64,000 nt of DNA from Toxonevra muliebris (GCA_963691655.1 OY829329.1:62552852-62616851); one strand, 5' to 3'; numbered from the stretch's first letter, positions 45,613-56,224 are shown. A program made the numbers and translations. Notes: generated by a model not told the origin, from the letters alone.

Positions 45613-46767
45613 CAGTCAAACTTGCTAATTGGGGCGCTCCGTAATTGGGGCACCTACTAATCGAACCGCACTATTTATTTATTTTTTTTTTTGGATTCAT
45701 AAGAAATTCGCCTTGCTATTTGGGCCACCTTCTAATCGGGTCATGGAATTTTTTTTAATCGGACCAAAATGTTTTTTTTATTTAAAAAAAAAAAAAAAAA
45801 AAAATTTTAAGTGATTAATGCCGGTGAGGAGAGGTGTTTGTCTCATAGGAAATTGGCGGAAATCTCTAAAATAAACCAAAGTAAAGTTCAGAGAATGGCA
45901 AAAGAAAAAATTAAAGATTGTGCAACGTATAAAATCGCGTGCATCATTTACTGACATTGATTCACTGGTTTTTAAGTTGTTTACCCTTGCACTCAAAAAC
46001 ATTTTCCAATATCGGGGACGATACTACAGCACGAAATTACAAAAATTGTATTACAATACAAAAGATGTGTCCTAATTTTTCTGTAGTATTTTTGGCCGCT
46101 GATCTCCGAATCTTTAAAAATCTCATCCAAAGCTCTTAAAATTGCCTGATTAATGTAGAAAAGCAAAAAAAAGAAAAAAATAAAAAAAAGAAAAAAATAA
46201 AAAAAATAAATAAATAAAACATAAAAAATTTCATCCATGAACCCTTCACTTCATCAAACTTTTAAGAAACGAAGATTTACGGATATACCCGAAACTTTTT
46301 ATAGATTTGTGACTCGAAAATTTTTATAGATTTGTGATCAGCAGATACTATTTTGCCGTTGTACAGTGTTATTGCTCAAGCATTAAATATTTCGAATTTT
46401 ACGGCATCGAACGGGTGGCTAGAAAGAAGCATTTAAAACCTGGCATAACATCGCCTTCAAATTTTGAACAGAAGAATCTCAAAATTTCGAAATATTCGAA
46501 ACCATTTTTGGAACCTGAAGATATTATCTGATTTCAAAACTTGTTTTCCTCTTGTGTTAGTTCCGATGAGTAAAAACATTTCTGCGCTGTCACTTTTCGA
46601 TTTGATGCCATTTTTGGCTATTTAATGTATCCCAAAAATATATTCCTTTATTTAAGTCACTTACATAATAAACAATTACTCACATATCACGTCCTCCATT
46701 TTTTCACTAAAAAAATAAAACCTTTAAAAAACTAAAAAAGGGGTGCCCCAATTAGCAGGCTTGACTG
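45613..46767 (+). mobile_element. pogo/Tigger-like element in U6 intron 1
   Basis: It is 1155 bp between TA sites (45611-45612 and 46768-46769). The inverted ends are CAGTCAAACTTGCTAATTGG and CAGTCAAGCCTGCTAATTGG. Subterminal copies of TAATCGG occur inside. A + frame at 45811 reads VINAGEERCLSHRKLAEI, which resembles the CENP-B/pogo N-terminal helix-turn-helix, and soon meets a stop. Part of its right half also survives in U5 intron 1. Confidence 0.8.
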
Positions 46768-47006
46768 TATAGCTAATTTGAAAATACTTGCCTCTCTCGT
46801 TCAGCGACTGGGTATTGCTGGTTGCGTAAGGTATTTTGATTTCATGAGTGCCATGAAAAGCGAAACCTTCCATAAGGGGATCCTATGTCAATTCACCATC
46901 TATTTGGTTATTAAAACTTCACTAACTACCTTTTCTCTTTACTGTAGGCTAATAATACGGCAATGGTATTGGCACGTGTATACCGTAAAAGCAAAGAGCA
47001 TCAAAA

Positions 47007-47011
47007 CATAG
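47007..47011. repeat. Target-site duplication, left copy (CATAG)
   Basis: CATAG here and at 53604-53608 flanks the BEL element. The undisturbed site in U5 has a single CATAG spanning the end of exon 2 and the first base of intron 2. Confidence 0.93.
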
Positions 47012-47467
47012 TGTTGGAGCCAATATTTGTGCGATGCGCAAAGCTTATATACTTTTCAAGAGCGAACCAGTTTTCCCAAATAAAGTACAGCGTTTTAAAT
47101 TCAATACAAAGTTTATTCCGTACACGAGGTACAAGTAAGAAATTCAAGGACAGAGGGTCAATTTTAGTTGTACAATAGTAGTTGGATTCGCTTTAAAATT
47201 AAATATATTGCTGCGTCGCGTGTTTTATTTTGACTGACTAAAATAATGAAATAACTTAAAGTTCTATATTTTTTGCATGTACATAGTTACAGTTATTCTC
47301 TTCGCAATGTTCTACATGTAAATGGTTACAGTTATTCCTTTCGCTACACCACAAATAAGCAATATATAATGTATATAATTCACAGGGTAATTCATTACTT
47401 TGAAATTAATAATAGAGTATGAATAAAGTACAATATAAATATAAGAAATCAAATTACGGCGGTAACA
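47012..47467 (-). repeat. BEL 3' LTR
   Basis: It is 456 bp, left copy on the + strand, and matches 53148-53603 with no difference seen. On the element's sense strand this is the 3' LTR, directly after the polypurine tract. Confidence 0.93.
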
Positions 47468-47478
47468 TTCTCCCCCTC
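47468..47478 (-). promoter_or_regulatory. Polypurine tract
   Basis: The minus strand reads GAGGGGGAGAA immediately before the 3' LTR, the position of the plus-strand primer. Confidence 0.85.
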
Positions 47479-47505
47479 GTAAGCGAGTACAGCAAGCTTA
47501 CCCAA

Positions 47506-50500
47506 TTAAACCTTACCGACGTCTAAGACTGCTATCTTGGCTGTAGGTCGCTCCAATGTTCCATTCCGGATTCTTACCGTAGCTCTTCGCACTTGACCAT
47601 CCTTGGCGGCCACTGTGCCCACGACAATGCCTTTAGGCCAGGAATTTCGAGGTAAGTTCTCATCTGCAATAACCACAACATCACCTATCTTTACAGGGGG
47701 CCGCGACGTAAACCACTTGCTTCTCCGAGCTAATACCGGCGCATATTCTTTAATCCATCTTTGCCAGAATCGGTCAGCGAACGTTTGGGTTTTCCGCCAG
47801 CGTAGACGGAGATCTGATTCATCACTGCAAATTGGTTTATACCCACATGATGACCCTAGAAGCAAATGATTCGGCGTGATGGCTTCGTCATCACAGGACT
47901 CGAGTGAAACGAACGTGAGCGGACGTGAGTTTATAATGAACTCAACTTCCATTAGCGCACTTCTCAAGCTCTCATCAGTGAAATTTGTTGAAGGACACAT
48001 ACTGTACAAAATAGTCTTAATCGATCTCACGAGCCTCTCCCAGGCTCCTCCCATATGTGGTGCAGCTGGAGGGTTGAATCTCCATTTTATTTCGTCCTCT
48101 GCTGATGCAACAACTGAGTAGTTGATGTTTGCGCACTCACAGACAATTTTCTCTGTAGCTTTGAAATTAGTGCCGTTATCGGTGTAGATTTCCCTCGGCG
48201 TTCCACGTCTTGATGTAAAATTGCGTAAGCACATAACACACGAGCTGGTATCTAGGCTATGAGCTATCTCTATATGTACTGCGCGTATCGTAAGGCAAGT
48301 GAATATAACGCCCCATCTTTTTTCTCGTCTTCTTCCAACGGCTACGTGTATGGGTCCAAAGTAGTCAATGCCGACGTATGTGAATGGACGCTCGAACACA
48401 GCCAATCTTGCTACTGGTAAGGGAGCCATTTGTGGCACATGTGGTATAGCGTACTCGTTTTTGCACCGTTGGCACAACTTACGCACTGTTTTGTACAGCA
48501 CACGGAGTTTGGGTATATAGTATTTGCTTTTGATTTTGTTAATCGTAGTTTCGTGAGAGATATGATGGTGGGTCTCATGGAAGGATCGTACTAGCAGGAA
48601 CGTTACGTGATGTGTTTTTGGTAGCACCACGACATCTTCGTTGCTATTGAGATGCTCCGCTCTGCTTCGAGATTTCAGAATACCACCATCTAGATAAACA
48701 TTCAAAGATATTAGATTGGAGCTCTTTTCTACATTCTTACCCTGTTCTAATTTGCTGATTTCTCTGTAGTATTCACTTAGCTGGGCTTGTCGAAATAGCA
48801 GTAATTTAGCATTTTTAACCATCTCGTAAGATAACTCGTTTGGTATTTTGGCAGCCGCGATGATAGCTTTGAGTTTTTCAATATACAACAGGAAAGTGGC
48901 TACGGCGCGGTAGAGGCGCCTCCATTTGGAGAAGTATTGTACGTTGACTGCTAGGTTGCGATTTGCCACCTTTTGAATGTGGAGCGAATGATGCCTTAAT
49001 TCAATTAGGTCGGGGGTGCCGAGATCATCACACCTTGGCCACTCACACTCGTCGGCCTTCAAAAAACTTGGGCCAGTGAACCAGGAATCGGTATTTAACT
49101 GTGACATGACTTTTGTGGCGAAATCGGCTGTGTTTAGCTTTGAAGGCACCCACCTCCACTGACTTGTGTCCGAGTACTCCAATATCTCGCCAACACGATA
49201 CATAACGAATTGTTGAAATTTCTTCGGATCCATCCGGAGCCATTTTAAAACTGTTTTTGAATCCGACCACCAAAACTGACGGCTTCTGGGCAAACGACGT
49301 ACATCTTGTATCTTACGTGACAGCCTCACGCCTATCACAGCAGCCTGAAGCTCGAGTCTAGGAATTGACACAGGCTTGAGGGGTGCTACTTTTGCTTTGG
49401 CGGCAATCAGACTGACCGTGACCTGGCTTCCTTGTCGCACCCGTATATAGCACACTGCTGCGTAAGCATGCTCACCCGCATCTACAAATGTATGTAATTG
49501 AATGCACTCTGCGTCTTTCAGCAAACGACTGTAGCAACGTGGAACTTCAATAGATGTTATCTGTGGTATTTTAGATTTCCACTGGTGCCATTTTGCATAA
49601 AGTATTTTCGGCAGTTCCTCATCCCATCCGATTCCCGAGCGCCATACTTCTTGCAAGAGTATTTTTAAATCGATCGTATAGCAAGAAAGAAACCCAAGCG
49701 GGTCAAATATCGACATAAGGACCTGTAGCGTTTCACGTTTGGTCGGCACTACTTGATCGTCCAAAACGTCGCGCTTCAATCTTGCGAATCTGAAAATGTA
49801 TCTAAAGACATCGTTATTTGGGTCCCAATACATACCAAGGACCTTTTCGGTGGATCCTAGCTTCATAGGCGCTTGCTGGGCAGAGGTACTGTTATTAAGT
49901 CGCTCTACCACGGCGGCGGAATTTGATGCCCAATTGCGTATGTTGAACCCGCCAGCTGCGTGTATCATTCTTACTTCTTCTGCTAAGGAAAGAGCATCTT
50001 CTTCGCTGTCCACACTATCTATAAAGTCATCTACGTAATGGTGTTTTTTAACGGACTCGACAGCCCGGGGGTAGCGTTCTTGGAATTGATCTGCATTTAA
50101 GTTGCGCACGTAGTGAGCGATGCATGGAGCGCAGGTGATTCCAAATGTTAAGGCGCTCATGACGTAAGTGCATGGTTGTTGTTCTGGGAAGTCCTTATCC
50201 CACCAAAGAAATCTCTGGGAATGCATATCTTCCTCTCTGACTCGGATCTGGTGGAACATCTCCGCGATGTCACCGCAGATTGCTACCTGGCCAACTCTAA
50301 AGGCAAGCAGGACGTCGACCAGCGATGTGAGGAGATCAGGTCCACTCAGCATGAAATCATTTAGTAAGTAGCCACCTGCCTTCGCTGCAGCATCCCACAC
50401 TAAACGGACTCTATGTGGCTTGTTGGGGTTGACAGTGACGAAAATAGGTAGGTACCACATGCGTTCTCTGCGCGCTGCTACTTCCTCTGCTGTCAGCTTT

Positions 50501-53079
50501 CTTGCATAGTTTTTGCATAGAAGATTGTCGATTTCTTTTTGCATCTTTTCCCTCAACAACGTTTCTTTTTTAAACTTCTTTTGAAGGCACATCAGTCGCT
50601 TATAGGCCATGGGGTAGCTATCGGGCATGCTATGAAAGTTATTTCGCCACAACAATCCGATTTCGTAACGTCCACTCAAAGGTTTGCAAGTTTTGTTTAG
50701 TATCGCCATAGCTCTCTCATCTTCTTCTGAATGCATGGCTGTTGTTGACGATTCCAAGAGGAAAAAATTCTTCACGGCCTCATGAAGCACTTCGTCAAGT
50801 CTTTTGCAATCGCAAACATGAATATTTAAATGGGAGGCTTGCTGATGTTTTGGAGCGTAGCCTTGTAGCGCCCATCCTAGGCGCGTTTTCGTAGCGATTG
50901 GCTGGTGCCATGTGCCTTCACGAATTTTGAGGGGCACCGCAAGCTTCCAATTATCAGCACCAATTAATATAGTTGGTCTCGCATTTTCATATGACTCGAT
51001 CGGTATATTGGCTAAATAAGGATACCTCTTAATAATATCCTGCATGTTTATTGACTGTTTGGGCAGTGACAGGTTTTTTACTGTGTGGACGCCACGTAGG
51101 ATATATTTAGCTTTAATATGCTTGTTCGAAATTCCCAATGAAGACCTCTGCGATGATTCTTCTTCACGTGTTGTGTCACCTGTCCATCGTAGACATAACG
51201 GTTCGTTTACACCTACCACACCCAGAGCATCGAAAATTTTATTTTCTGCAAGTGTAACCGATGAACCTTCGTCTAAAAATGCAAACGTGTCTATAAATTT
51301 GTTTTTAGCATGAAGGCGGATTGGGACGATCCGAAAATAGGATTTATCACTTTCGTCGACATCGCTGTGAGTGTTTATGTTCGCTGTTTGATCGTTCCGA
51401 TCTTTTGAAGAAGTTTTATTCGTACTTACTTGTTTAGATTCATGACTTACGGTAGTGGCCAGCCTGTGCAGTAATGGATGGTGTTTTGCTTGGCAATTAT
51501 CCACTCCACAATCCTTGTTCATATAACATCTGCGTCTGTGTGCATTAAGGCATTGGCGACATAGTTTGTTGTATTTAATTATCTCCCATCTGCGGTCAAA
51601 GGGTAATTTTGCAAACGTAGCGCATCGAGAAAGTTTGTGGCTGTTGCCACCGCAGACAATACACGAAATTTCATTGAGCTTATCTTGAGTGTGAGTATTC
51701 ATTACAGCACTTCTTTTAACTGCAACCGGCGACACAACTTGACTTGCAGCTTCTGCAATTTGATATAACCAATCACTAAACACTTTTAATACTGGGATCC
51801 TTTCATCCTTTGGGTGCATCGCCCAACTCAACTTGTAGTGGCCGTGTAGTTTATCGACGAATTCTTTCACTAACATAGGATTGCTGAGGTGTGCTGCCAT
51901 GTGGCAGGCTTCCATTGTTGAACAGATATTGCGCACGCATAGTGCGAATTCAATTATCGCTTCGAGCTTGTCTTTTGGTGGTGGTAATTTCCTTGCCCTA
52001 TCGATCATGTTTTCAAGAATGTAATCCGGTCTACCGAAACACATCCTAAGCGTTTGCATTATTTGTGGCACCATAGCGGGAATCAGCAGACTACTGCGTA
52101 CCATTTCGCGTGCCTTACCCTTCAGGCTCAGTTGTAGTCTTATTAAATTTTCCGCATTTGAGTAGCCGGCCACCATTGTGCTATTCTCGAAGCTGCTTAT
52201 GAATAGTGGCCACTCCTCCGGGTCACCATTAAAGCTGGGCAACTCCTTTGGTATTGCCCGTCTTGCAGCTAGCTGCGTCTGCGTTGGGGTAGAAATTAGC
52301 GCTTCACCAATCACGTTCGTATTTACGTGGGCGTTGTTATTTACTTGCGACGATTGATTTCTTTCCGTTTGAGATAATATCTCATATTTTTTGCTTAAAT
52401 AAATTTGTTGAAGTTTCTTTTCTTCTTCGAGCATTTCTAACTGTAATTCCTTCTGCCGGTGTGAAATGTCAAACATTCGCGAATTCGCCGCAGCCGTGTT
52501 TGAACAGGGTGATTGTGTGTGTGCAGGTACATAATTACTCATTGTTGTTTGTGCGTTAGTATATACAGAGCCGACGCCATTTTGCAATAAGGGTGCTGTT
52601 AGGTACGGAATCGAATGTGATGGCGCTGTAGCTTGAACCATGGGAGCAGGTGGGTATGCCAGCGGCGGCATGTAAGCAATATTTTCCAACGATGGTCGGG
52701 GCACATCTGTTGGTTTTGGTTGCATCTTCCTCTGCAATGATGTGGTTGCTGCCAACAGCTCTCTCATTCTCGGTGTAGCTACTGAGGGTTGTGATAATAT
52801 TGGTGCGGGGGAGGATGACGCTTGCGGTTGGCTCGCAAGCCCTGACATGGCATCGATAATACACGTTGTGGTCGGAGGAGCAACGCTGCTTGCAGTAACG
52901 CTTGACCGTAAGTTCCCGCATGAGCTGCAACTCCAGCTGACGTCAGCGATACTGTTATCCACTCCAACGCAATCGTAGTGATACCACCGATCACACGCGT
53001 CACACTGCACCATGCGGTCATTATCACCTTCATTGCACATGGGGCAAACCGAAGCGGCAGTTCCCCTCGTAGGTGGCAT
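47506..53079 (-). CDS. BEL/Pao polyprotein (Gag-protease-RT-RNase H-integrase), 1857 aa
   Basis: One ORF encodes all element functions. In order: a PHD-type zinc finger at residues 12-54 with ligands C12 C15 C26 C29 H34 C37 C51 C54; a charged coiled-coil-like stretch with QKELQLEMLEEEKKLQQ; a BEL Gag domain (DUF1759 type) around LPSFNGDPEEWPLFI; a Cys/His zinc-binding region; an aspartic protease (DUF1758 type) with LDEGSS, Asp at 603; a reverse transcriptase with YVDD at 1015-1018; Pao-type RNase H with HTFVDAGEHAYA; an integrase with catalytic Asp near 1572 (GIDYFGP) and 1634 (TDNGTNF) and Glu near 1681 (GGAWERL); and a C-terminal DUF5641-like domain. No stop or frameshift is present. The ATG lies only 68 nt from the 5' LTR. 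Confidence 0.95.
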   Translation of the reverse strand: MPPTRGTAASVCPMCNEGDNDRMVQCDACDRWYHYDCVGVDNSIADVSWSCSSCGNLRSSVTASSVAPPTTTCIIDAMSGLASQPQASSSPAPILSQPSVATPRMRELLAATTSLQRKMQPKPTDVPRPSLENIAYMPPLAYPPAPMVQATAPSHSIPYLTAPLLQNGVGSVYTNAQTTMSNYVPAHTQSPCSNTAAANSRMFDISHRQKELQLEMLEEEKKLQQIYLSKKYEILSQTERNQSSQVNNNAHVNTNVIGEALISTPTQTQLAARRAIPKELPSFNGDPEEWPLFISSFENSTMVAGYSNAENLIRLQLSLKGKAREMVRSSLLIPAMVPQIMQTLRMCFGRPDYILENMIDRARKLPPPKDKLEAIIEFALCVRNICSTMEACHMAAHLSNPMLVKEFVDKLHGHYKLSWAMHPKDERIPVLKVFSDWLYQIAEAASQVVSPVAVKRSAVMNTHTQDKLNEISCIVCGGNSHKLSRCATFAKLPFDRRWEIIKYNKLCRQCLNAHRRRCYMNKDCGVDNCQAKHHPLLHRLATTVSHESKQVSTNKTSSKDRNDQTANINTHSDVDESDKSYFRIVPIRLHAKNKFIDTFAFLDEGSSVTLAENKIFDALGVVGVNEPLCLRWTGDTTREEESSQRSSLGISNKHIKAKYILRGVHTVKNLSLPKQSINMQDIIKRYPYLANIPIESYENARPTILIGADNWKLAVPLKIREGTWHQPIATKTRLGWALQGYAPKHQQASHLNIHVCDCKRLDEVLHEAVKNFFLLESSTTAMHSEEDERAMAILNKTCKPLSGRYEIGLLWRNNFHSMPDSYPMAYKRLMCLQKKFKKETLLREKMQKEIDNLLCKNYARKLTAEEVAARRERMWYLPIFVTVNPNKPHRVRLVWDAAAKAGGYLLNDFMLSGPDLLTSLVDVLLAFRVGQVAICGDIAEMFHQIRVREEDMHSQRFLWWDKDFPEQQPCTYVMSALTFGITCAPCIAHYVRNLNADQFQERYPRAVESVKKHHYVDDFIDSVDSEEDALSLAEEVRMIHAAGGFNIRNWASNSAAVVERLNNSTSAQQAPMKLGSTEKVLGMYWDPNNDVFRYIFRFARLKRDVLDDQVVPTKRETLQVLMSIFDPLGFLSCYTIDLKILLQEVWRSGIGWDEELPKILYAKWHQWKSKIPQITSIEVPRCYSRLLKDAECIQLHTFVDAGEHAYAAVCYIRVRQGSQVTVSLIAAKAKVAPLKPVSIPRLELQAAVIGVRLSRKIQDVRRLPRSRQFWWSDSKTVLKWLRMDPKKFQQFVMYRVGEILEYSDTSQWRWVPSKLNTADFATKVMSQLNTDSWFTGPSFLKADECEWPRCDDLGTPDLIELRHHSLHIQKVANRNLAVNVQYFSKWRRLYRAVATFLLYIEKLKAIIAAAKIPNELSYEMVKNAKLLLFRQAQLSEYYREISKLEQGKNVEKSSNLISLNVYLDGGILKSRSRAEHLNSNEDVVVLPKTHHVTFLLVRSFHETHHHISHETTINKIKSKYYIPKLRVLYKTVRKLCQRCKNEYAIPHVPQMAPLPVARLAVFERPFTYVGIDYFGPIHVAVGRRREKRWGVIFTCLTIRAVHIEIAHSLDTSSCVMCLRNFTSRRGTPREIYTDNGTNFKATEKIVCECANINYSVVASAEDEIKWRFNPPAAPHMGGAWERLVRSIKTILYSMCPSTNFTDESLRSALMEVEFIINSRPLTFVSLESCDDEAITPNHLLLGSSCGYKPICSDESDLRLRWRKTQTFADRFWQRWIKEYAPVLARRSKWFTSRPPVKIGDVVVIADENLPRNSWPKGIVVGTVAAKDGQVRRATVRIRNGTLERPTAKIAVLDVGKV

Positions 53080-53147
53080 TATTAAACGAGCGCGGTTCCG
53101 ATATTAAAGAAAAAGGTTTTCTTTTAATATATTTAATTTTAAAGATT

Positions 53148-53603
53148 TGTTGGAGCCAATATTTGTGCGATGCGCAAAGCTTATATACTTTTCAAGAGCG
53201 AACCAGTTTTCCCAAATAAAGTACAGCGTTTTAAATTCAATACAAAGTTTATTCCGTACACGAGGTACAAGTAAGAAATTCAAGGACAGAGGGTCAATTT
53301 TAGTTGTACAATAGTAGTTGGATTCGCTTTAAAATTAAATATATTGCTGCGTCGCGTGTTTTATTTTGACTGACTAAAATAATGAAATAACTTAAAGTTC
53401 TATATTTTTTGCATGTACATAGTTACAGTTATTCTCTTCGCAATGTTCTACATGTAAATGGTTACAGTTATTCCTTTCGCTACACCACAAATAAGCAATA
53501 TATAATGTATATAATTCACAGGGTAATTCATTACTTTGAAATTAATAATAGAGTATGAATAAAGTACAATATAAATATAAGAAATCAAATTACGGCGGTA
53601 ACA
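53148..53603 (-). repeat. BEL 5' LTR
   Basis: It is 456 bp, right copy on the + strand, and should carry the element promoter. It ends at 53603, directly followed by the second CATAG target copy (53604-53608). Confidence 0.93.
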
Positions 53604-53993
53604 CATAGTAAGTCTATAAATACGTACAATATTTCAAACTTACATTTTAAAAGTTATATCTTCTAGCTAAGTTAATTTAAAACATTTTTTGTACTGTATA
53701 TGATAAATTTTGATTCCTCTCATACAGAGATAAATATTTAACTAAATGCGTGAGACAAGAAGTACAATTTACCGCTTACGGTTTCTTCACCATCGATAAT
53801 ACTACACTTTTTAAGGTATCCACAACTTTAACAAAACAAAAAAATTATTTATACATAGATCAAATACTATAAAATATTATTATTACAATTATTATAGATT
53901 TTCTCTGCTGTAACTACATATCTCGTCATCTTGATACAATTTAAGCAATTGGAAGAAGCTAAAAATGAAAAAATGCGTAAAATTCAAAGCTAA

Positions 53994-56224
53994 GAAACAA
54001 AAAAAAAAAAAAAAAAACAAAAAATAGCCGGTGATGACTAAAAGAAAATCACAAAAAAAAAAAATTGAAAGAAAAACTGGCTTATAAGACAGCATTGGTG
54101 ATCCATCGTAACACATTATTCGCATTAAAGAAAAGCTTATATATGTAAAAAAGTCTTGAGCTTATATGGTTTTAGCTTTCAGTAAGTATTTGGGTTATAA
54201 CGAAAAATCGAAAAAATCTTTATATACAGGTTTAGGCACAGTAAACTCCGTTTTCCAAGCCGCCACGATTCTTCACCAGTGATCATAATGATGGCTATTT
54301 TTATTACTGTTTCAACACCCTATGTGAGCTGCAGGGCACCGAAATAGCCGTAAGTAGTGACTTCGTCACTTTACAACTTTGCCACTTTGACACACTTTCA
54401 TTAAGCCTGATAAAATCAATCAAGAAAAAGATATATTAAGTCAATGTTTTGCAGCGTATGTAGGGGAATATGGTATAAGTTGCGATGGTGTATAAAATGG
54501 GACAATATACTCCGACCGGACAAGTCTATTAAATGTAGTCGTTGTAATTTGAACATTTTTAAACGTGCGATTAAGGTAAATATACTCAACATATTATAAA
54601 AATTAAAAAAATTATAATATGATTTTATTATATGAAGAGAACTCTGTATTCATGTCGTCGAAACAAACAAAATTTTTTCCATAAAAACTATAATTTTGAG
54701 ATACCCGAATCGTATAATTTGGGACACTTTTGTCGCTTCATAGTTTTCCTTTTTTGAAGTGAAACTTTTTTAGCGAGGATGAATCGAAAATTTTGCAATA
54801 GAAATCGCATTATTGTTGCTCTCATACGAAACTAATAAGAAACGAATTTATAATGTTGTTAGTGTTTAGCGAACGAGAGAGAGAGCTTGATTCTATATAG
54901 CCAATCTTCCCTCTCATGTTGTGTTTGTGCCAAGAAGTGTAGAGAGTAAGTATCTTCAAAAAATTGAAAGAGGATGAGTGCAAAAGCTTCAATAACAGCG
55001 GTCACGTAAAAAATCGCGTTTTTGTTGCACTTTTACAAACAAGTATTATTCAGCTACATACAATCAACCAGTGAGAGAGCCGACCTAGTTGCTTCGACTT
55101 GATTGCGTATAGCGGAACTTTCCTCTCTTGTATTATATAAGTATACTACGTCATGTTTATACGTATATGCCTATAACTGTAAAGAGTATCAACAGAAGAG
55201 AAGCAACAACAAAATAAAGAGAAGAAGGCTGCAAAAATTTCAACACCATTTGTTATAAATGTTTTCTAATAATGTTCAAATAAACAACAAAGTTTCACTT
55301 CTACTGTGAGTGCCTACAGACACGTAATTTTTTTTATTTAAAATCACTATTTTAGTGATTATATAAATTGAAAATGAATTGGTAAGATTGTTTACGGAAC
55401 TGAATCATCGCCTACATTACCATCGGAAATCGTGGATTTTTGCTCAATTTGCTTTTTAAAAAATATGCCCGCCAAATTTAATCGGACAAATTCAGTTCTT
55501 GTGAATGAATAATGATTAATTTCGTTCAACTTATACGATATTCCCCTATACATATAAAATTTAAAGTTTCTAACCATTTGCAACATTTTCTGTATGTATT
55601 AAAACATTTGCTATTCAATTAGTTTATTGAATTTTTATTTATTAAGCTACAATCAACTCAACTTCGATTGTAGGATAAGAATGTAATTTTCACATTTAAC
55701 AGTAGCATAAAATTAATTTTTTCTTGATAAAAATTAATCAAGCTAATGAAGAAGTTGGCACAATATCGCTCTGTTCCGTACCGACATCCAGTTTCTATCC
55801 AACAACATTTATTGTTATGCGTTTCAATTCAGGCATACGTTTTTAACACTGAACCAAGTCCAAGCAGTTTCAGGTCTCCGGTAAATGATTTTTCAAACCA
55901 TCAGGTCATCGTTGTTTTACAACTTCTGGTAGAAATTCTTTAGTAGTATTATTACAATACATGTCCGTGAACGTTGCTTTTTCTACAAGAAAGTTTGTGT
56001 AAGTGGGAATATTTTAGCTACTAACTACTCATGGAAGCGTCCGCAGATGTTAGAAATATCCGTTCTTCAATAACTTAAAGCGCTGACTATAAAGTTTGGG
56101 ATGTATGTACTTGGGGTAAAGCTGCTTTTGGCTTCGAATTTCTTTAACAACAAAATCTAACTCATCTTTTAATTATTCAAAACCGATTTTTGGCCCACTG
56201 TGCAATGGGTTTCACAGCAAAATG
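53994..56224. other. Spacer U6-U7
   Basis: No gene is seen apart from the repeat at 54756-55329. The first part differs from both the odd-unit and even-unit spacer types. From about 55560 it matches the usual upstream block. Confidence 0.5.
54756..55329 (+). mobile_element. Inverted-end repeat 'GAAGTGAAACT', copy C
   Basis: A diverged, shorter copy of the repeat at 17171-17855 in the same orientation. The left end is GAAGTGAAACTTTTTTAGCG. Near the right end are AGTTTCACTTC and CTGTGAGTGCC. Confidence 0.65.

Larger units (their letters stand above)
47012..53603 (-). mobile_element. Full-length BEL/Pao LTR retrotransposon inserted in U6
   Basis: It is 6592 bp with two 456-bp LTRs, a 5-bp target duplication and a single uninterrupted polyprotein ORF on the minus strand. 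LTR ends are TG...CA (TGTTACC...CCAACA on the sense strand). The polypurine tract adjoins the 3' LTR. The two LTRs look identical when compared by eye, which implies a very recent insertion. No tRNA primer site is evident next to the 5' LTR. No env-like ORF is present. Confidence 0.95.
43523..53993 (+). pseudogene. Gustatory receptor U6, broken by a BEL insertion and a frameshift
   Basis: Exon 1 (43523-44674) is intact and very close to U4. Exon 2 is 46948-47010. A 6.6-kb BEL/Pao element then sits exactly after exon 2; a single G of the target duplication and the first T of the LTR re-create GT, but the rest of the donor consensus is lost. Exon 3 (53728-53815) is 88 nt instead of 90: two T residues of its first codon are missing, which gives an early stop in frame (AGA TAA). 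Exon 4 (53898-53993) is intact and reads TYLVILIQF. A functional seven-segment protein from this unit alone is not expected. Exon 1 could still be spliced to U7's exons, which is speculation. Confidence 0.88.

Noticed and set aside
52556..52930. Second frames of 60-130 aa within 47506-53079
   Set aside because: They are shadows of the BEL polyprotein in other frames with no domain of their own.
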